NCBI GenBank assembly: GCA_018064695.1
Contig: JAGHUU010000115.1
Span: 1 to 7,982 of the forward strand
Length of the DNA: 7,982 nucleotides
Reading direction: 5' to 3'
Source: Candidatus Blautia equi
GTDB taxonomy: Bacteria; Bacillota; Clostridia; Lachnospirales; Lachnospiraceae
Part shown: positions 6,213 through 7,982 of the stretch, one piece after another
Position numbering within the stretch: the stretch's first letter is position 1
How the letters are laid out: the number at the start of each line of letters is the position of its first letter
Notes under the pieces: model-generated
Databases searched by the model: none
What the model saw: only the letters and a program-made list of their open reading frames with translations
Told to the model about the DNA's origin: nothing
Made by a program: the position numbers and the translations under genes

Positions 6213-6462
6213 AAAAAACAAATGCTTTTCTGAAATGCCCTCTATCTTGATCTGTGACTTGTTCAATATGAAGAAATCTGATCTATATGACCCTGGATAC
6301 TGATTTTTATGGGAATCTGATTGATTCTGTATCGGGTTTTTCTGCAGGAAATGTGATTTCCGTCACGTTCATATTGAGGAGGTTTGATTCTATCTCACCG
6401 GGTATCAGTCCTTTCTGTAAATCTGAATTCTGTGAGTATTTTGAATTCGGATTTGTTTTGAT
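6213..6462 (-). ncRNA. Candidate small RNA (about 250 bases)
   Basis: A near-consensus promoter (6469-6497) reads into this stretch, but no credible protein gene lies in it. The longest minus-strand open frame here, ending near 6311, lacks a usable start and ribosome binding site. A CCTCCTC motif (6382-6376) about 80 bases into the predicted transcript is complementary to Shine-Dalgarno sequences, a known way for regulatory RNAs to pair with target mRNAs. A weak hairpin (GC-TTT against AAA-GC, 6238-6224, one mismatch) followed by a T-rich run (TTTGTTTTTTATTTT, six T at 6218-6213) is a possible end point. The existence of the RNA is inference; the promoter match and the motif are seen directly. 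The alternative is a long leader for the pseudouridine synthase gene. Confidence 0.3.
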
Positions 6463-6468
6463 GTACAG

Positions 6469-6497
6469 ACTATAACATTGCAAAGCTTATTTGTCAA
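6469..6497 (-). promoter_or_regulatory. Strong minus-strand promoter with no ORF behind it
   Basis: On the minus strand a perfect -35 box TTGACA (6497-6492) and a -10 box TATAGT (6474-6469, 5 of 6) are spaced by exactly 17 bases. The start point would be near 6462. It is the closest match to the housekeeping consensus seen in the window apart from the ATP synthase promoter, yet the next gene on that strand starts about 575 bases away and appears to have its own promoter. Confidence 0.65.
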
Positions 6498-6541
6498 TAC
6501 AATTATTGAAATATTTATATTTATTTTCATTATTTTATATT

Positions 6542-6563
6542 ATTGTCAGAATATTCTGATAAT
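6542..6563. promoter_or_regulatory. 22-bp near-perfect palindrome, possible operator (CodY-like)
   Basis: The core TCAGAATATTCTGA (6546-6559) is a perfect 14-bp palindrome, and the symmetry extends to 22 bp with one mismatched pair. By eye the two overlapping 15-base windows 6541-6555 and 6550-6564 match the CodY consensus AATTTTCWGAAAATT at about 12 and 13 positions, overlapping by six bases as described for B. subtilis CodY operators. AT-rich DNA gives chance matches, so the regulator is uncertain. It lies about 45 bases upstream of the orphan promoter. Confidence 0.35.
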
Positions 6564-6576
6564 TTATAATAAAATG

Positions 6577-6620
6577 AAACCCCGAAAGCGGATCATCAGG
6601 GTGTCCTGCCTTCGGGGTTT
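6577..6620 (-). terminator. Terminator after the GH31 gene, possibly bidirectional
   Basis: AAACCCCGAA (6577-6586) and TTCGGGGTTT (6611-6620) form a perfect 10-bp stem. The 24-base loop has its own inner pairing, CAGG/CCTG (6597-6608). On the minus strand the stem is followed by CATTTTATTAT, a T-rich tail. It begins 16 bases after the GH31 stop codon. The plus-strand side also has a T-rich tail (TTTTATTATA). Confidence 0.85.
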
Positions 6621-6635
6621 TATTATACTATGCTC

Positions 6636-7982
6636 TTATCTCTTCTCACCGAACATCACTGTGGTCTCCTCTGTGAGATCCACACATTTAGTGATTCCAT
6701 TGCAGTGGATGCGCACTTTGGAGTATGCCTTCGGATAGCCTGCGTGAACCAGTTTCACTGTCACGGCACCGCTCTCCGTGGCAGTAATGTGATACTGGTT
6801 ATAAACGCCTTCCCGGTAAGCAAAGGACTCTCCGTCATCCTGGATATGGTCGTATTCGCCGTTTCCCGGGAAGACCTCCAGCTCCAGCGTATCATCGGTG
6901 TCCTTCTCTCCCACATAAGCCTGCTTTGGCCATACCGGAAGAATGGTTCCTGCTTTTACAAAGACAGGGCAGGTATCAAGAGGAGCCTCTTTGATTATCC
7001 ATTTGCTGCCCTCGTGCTTTTCGCCTGTAAGATAGTCGTACCAGATTCCCTCAGGAAGATAAACCATCTTCTTTGTCTCACCCGGATTTACCACAGGTGC
7101 TGCCAGCATGTTTTCTCCTAAAAGGAACTGGCTGTTCATATTCCGAACCACAGGATCCTTCTCATAGTGAAGGACCATAGGGCGCATGATCGGAAGACCG
7201 CTCTTCTCTCCATGGAAGAAAAGGTCGTACATATACGGGATGATATGATATCTGAACTCCACAGCCTTGCGGTAAAGATCCATAGTCTCCTTACCAAACT
7301 GCCATGGCTCCTGATAGCGGGTGCCCATAGCGGAGTGATTGCGGAACAGAGGGGAAAAGCTTCCAAGCTGTGCCCAGCGTACCAGAAGCTCTTTTGTAGT
7401 GTCGGACCCAAAGCCGCCAACATCCGTTCCGGCAAAGGAGTAGCCGCTCATGCCAAGGTTGCAGAGCTGCGGGATAGCCATCTGCAGATGTGCCCAGATG
7501 CTGTGGTTATCTCCGGTCCATACGGTGCTGTATTTCTGTGTGCCGGAGTAGCAGGCACGGGTGATGACAAACGGTCTTCTGCCGTCCCGCTCCTTCAGTC
7601 CGTTATAAGTTGCTTTGGCCATATTGTGGCCGTAGAGATTGTGCATTCTGGCGTGATCGGCCTTCTCATCCTCATCTGTGAAGACCACATCCTGAGGCAG
7701 CTCCCCGCGGAAGCTTGCAGGCTCGTTCATATCGTTCCATACACCGCGAACGCCTTTGTCGATGAGGAACTGCTGATTGCTTCCCCACCATTCGCGTACC
7801 TTTGGATCACCGAAATCCGGATAGACCGCATCGCCCGGCCATACCGCATTTACATAGATCTCGCCCTCCGGTGTTGTGGCTAAATAGCCCTTTTCCACAC
7901 CGGTGTCATATACTTCATAGCCCTCGTCCAGTTTTACACCCGGATCGATAATGCAGACGATCTTGATTCCTTTTTCCGCAAG
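6636..7982 (-). CDS. GH31 alpha-glucosidase-like glycoside hydrolase (partial, N-terminus outside window)
   Basis: This enzyme should release glucose (or a related sugar) from the non-reducing end of alpha-linked oligosaccharides. The last 448 residues are present and the open frame continues past the right edge, so the true start is outside. The catalytic nucleophile is Asp84 of the fragment in GVWNDMNEP, and the acid/base is Asp158 in TVWTGDN. GTDVGGF (185-191) and FRNHS (213-217) complete the active-site motifs of the family TIM barrel. The C-terminal part (about 330-448) is beta-rich and resembles the DUF5110-type domain common in bacterial GH31. A GTG at 7898 could be misread as a start but lies inside the conserved barrel (DTGVEKGY). 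No signal peptide can be judged. Exact specificity (maltose-type, isomaltose-type or xyloside) cannot be decided from this part. A terminator follows directly. Confidence 0.95.
   Translation of the reverse strand, partial: LAEKGIKIVCIIDPGVKLDEGYEVYDTGVEKGYLATTPEGEIYVNAVWPGDAVYPDFGDPKVREWWGSNQQFLIDKGVRGVWNDMNEPASFRGELPQDVVFTDEDEKADHARMHNLYGHNMAKATYNGLKERDGRRPFVITRACYSGTQKYSTVWTGDNHSIWAHLQMAIPQLCNLGMSGYSFAGTDVGGFGSDTTKELLVRWAQLGSFSPLFRNHSAMGTRYQEPWQFGKETMDLYRKAVEFRYHIIPYMYDLFFHGEKSGLPIMRPMVLHYEKDPVVRNMNSQFLLGENMLAAPVVNPGETKKMVYLPEGIWYDYLTGEKHEGSKWIIKEAPLDTCPVFVKAGTILPVWPKQAYVGEKDTDDTLELEVFPGNGEYDHIQDDGESFAYREGVYNQYHITATESGAVTVKLVHAGYPKAYSKVRIHCNGITKCVDLTEETTVMFGEKR

Noticed and set aside
6287..6738. 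Short plus-strand reading frames in the AT-rich spacer and the GH31 3' end
   Set aside because: They have no ribosome binding site, are crossed by a promoter and a terminator, and the right-hand one is antisense to the GH31 gene.
7896..7898. GTG as the start codon of the GH31 gene
   Set aside because: The frame stays open to the window edge and the upstream residues (IVCIIDPGVKLDEGY) belong to the conserved barrel, so the gene simply continues outside the window.

Overview
The window looks like chromosomal DNA of a low-to-medium GC Gram-positive anaerobe, most likely a Clostridia/Lachnospiraceae-type gut bacterium. This rests on strong GGAGG ribosome binding sites, an ATP synthase operon headed by AtpZ- and AtpI-like genes, a c subunit of the anaerobe Na+ type, and a bacterial GH31 alpha-glucosidase. 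The family-level placement is inference. Every gene that can be supported lies on the minus strand, so the window reads right to left.

Layout in transcription order (right to left). (1) 7982-6636: the C-terminal 448 codons of a GH31 alpha-glucosidase-like enzyme, closed by a terminator hairpin at 6577-6620. (2) 6576-5887: about 690 bases, largely AT-rich, with no convincing protein gene but several signals. These are a 22-bp near-palindrome (6542-6563), a near-consensus minus-strand promoter (TTGACA-17-TATAGT, 6469-6497) with no ORF behind it, a possible small RNA ending at a T-run near 6213, a 16-bp perfect inverted repeat (5957-5998), and a probable promoter and leader hairpin for the next gene. 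(3) 5886-5185: an RluA-family pseudouridine synthase. (4) 5105-4071: a secreted sugar-type substrate-binding protein with no transporter genes beside it, ending in a strong 12-bp terminator. (5) 3971-1: the F-type ATP synthase operon atpZ-atpI-atpB-atpE-atpF-atpH-atpA, which continues off the left edge (atpA is cut). Its promoter is TAGACA-17-TATAAT.

The ATP synthase genes form one compact transcription unit. AtpZ and AtpI are assembly/ion-handling accessories. Subunits a and c form the membrane ion channel and rotor, b and delta form the peripheral stalk, and alpha belongs to the catalytic head. The c subunit carries a carboxylate in both helices (Glu33 and Glu66, followed by Thr67-Thr68 and Tyr71), which matches the two-carboxylate Na+-coupling motif known from Fusobacterium nucleatum, so the enzyme is probably Na+-coupled. 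The operon also shows RNA structure where regulation would be expected: a stem-loop at the predicted 5' end of the mRNA, and three hairpins in the spacer before atpE, the gene that must be translated most.

No tRNA, rRNA, CRISPR array, insertion sequence or phage gene was seen. The least explained part, and the best place to look for something undescribed, is 5957-6563.
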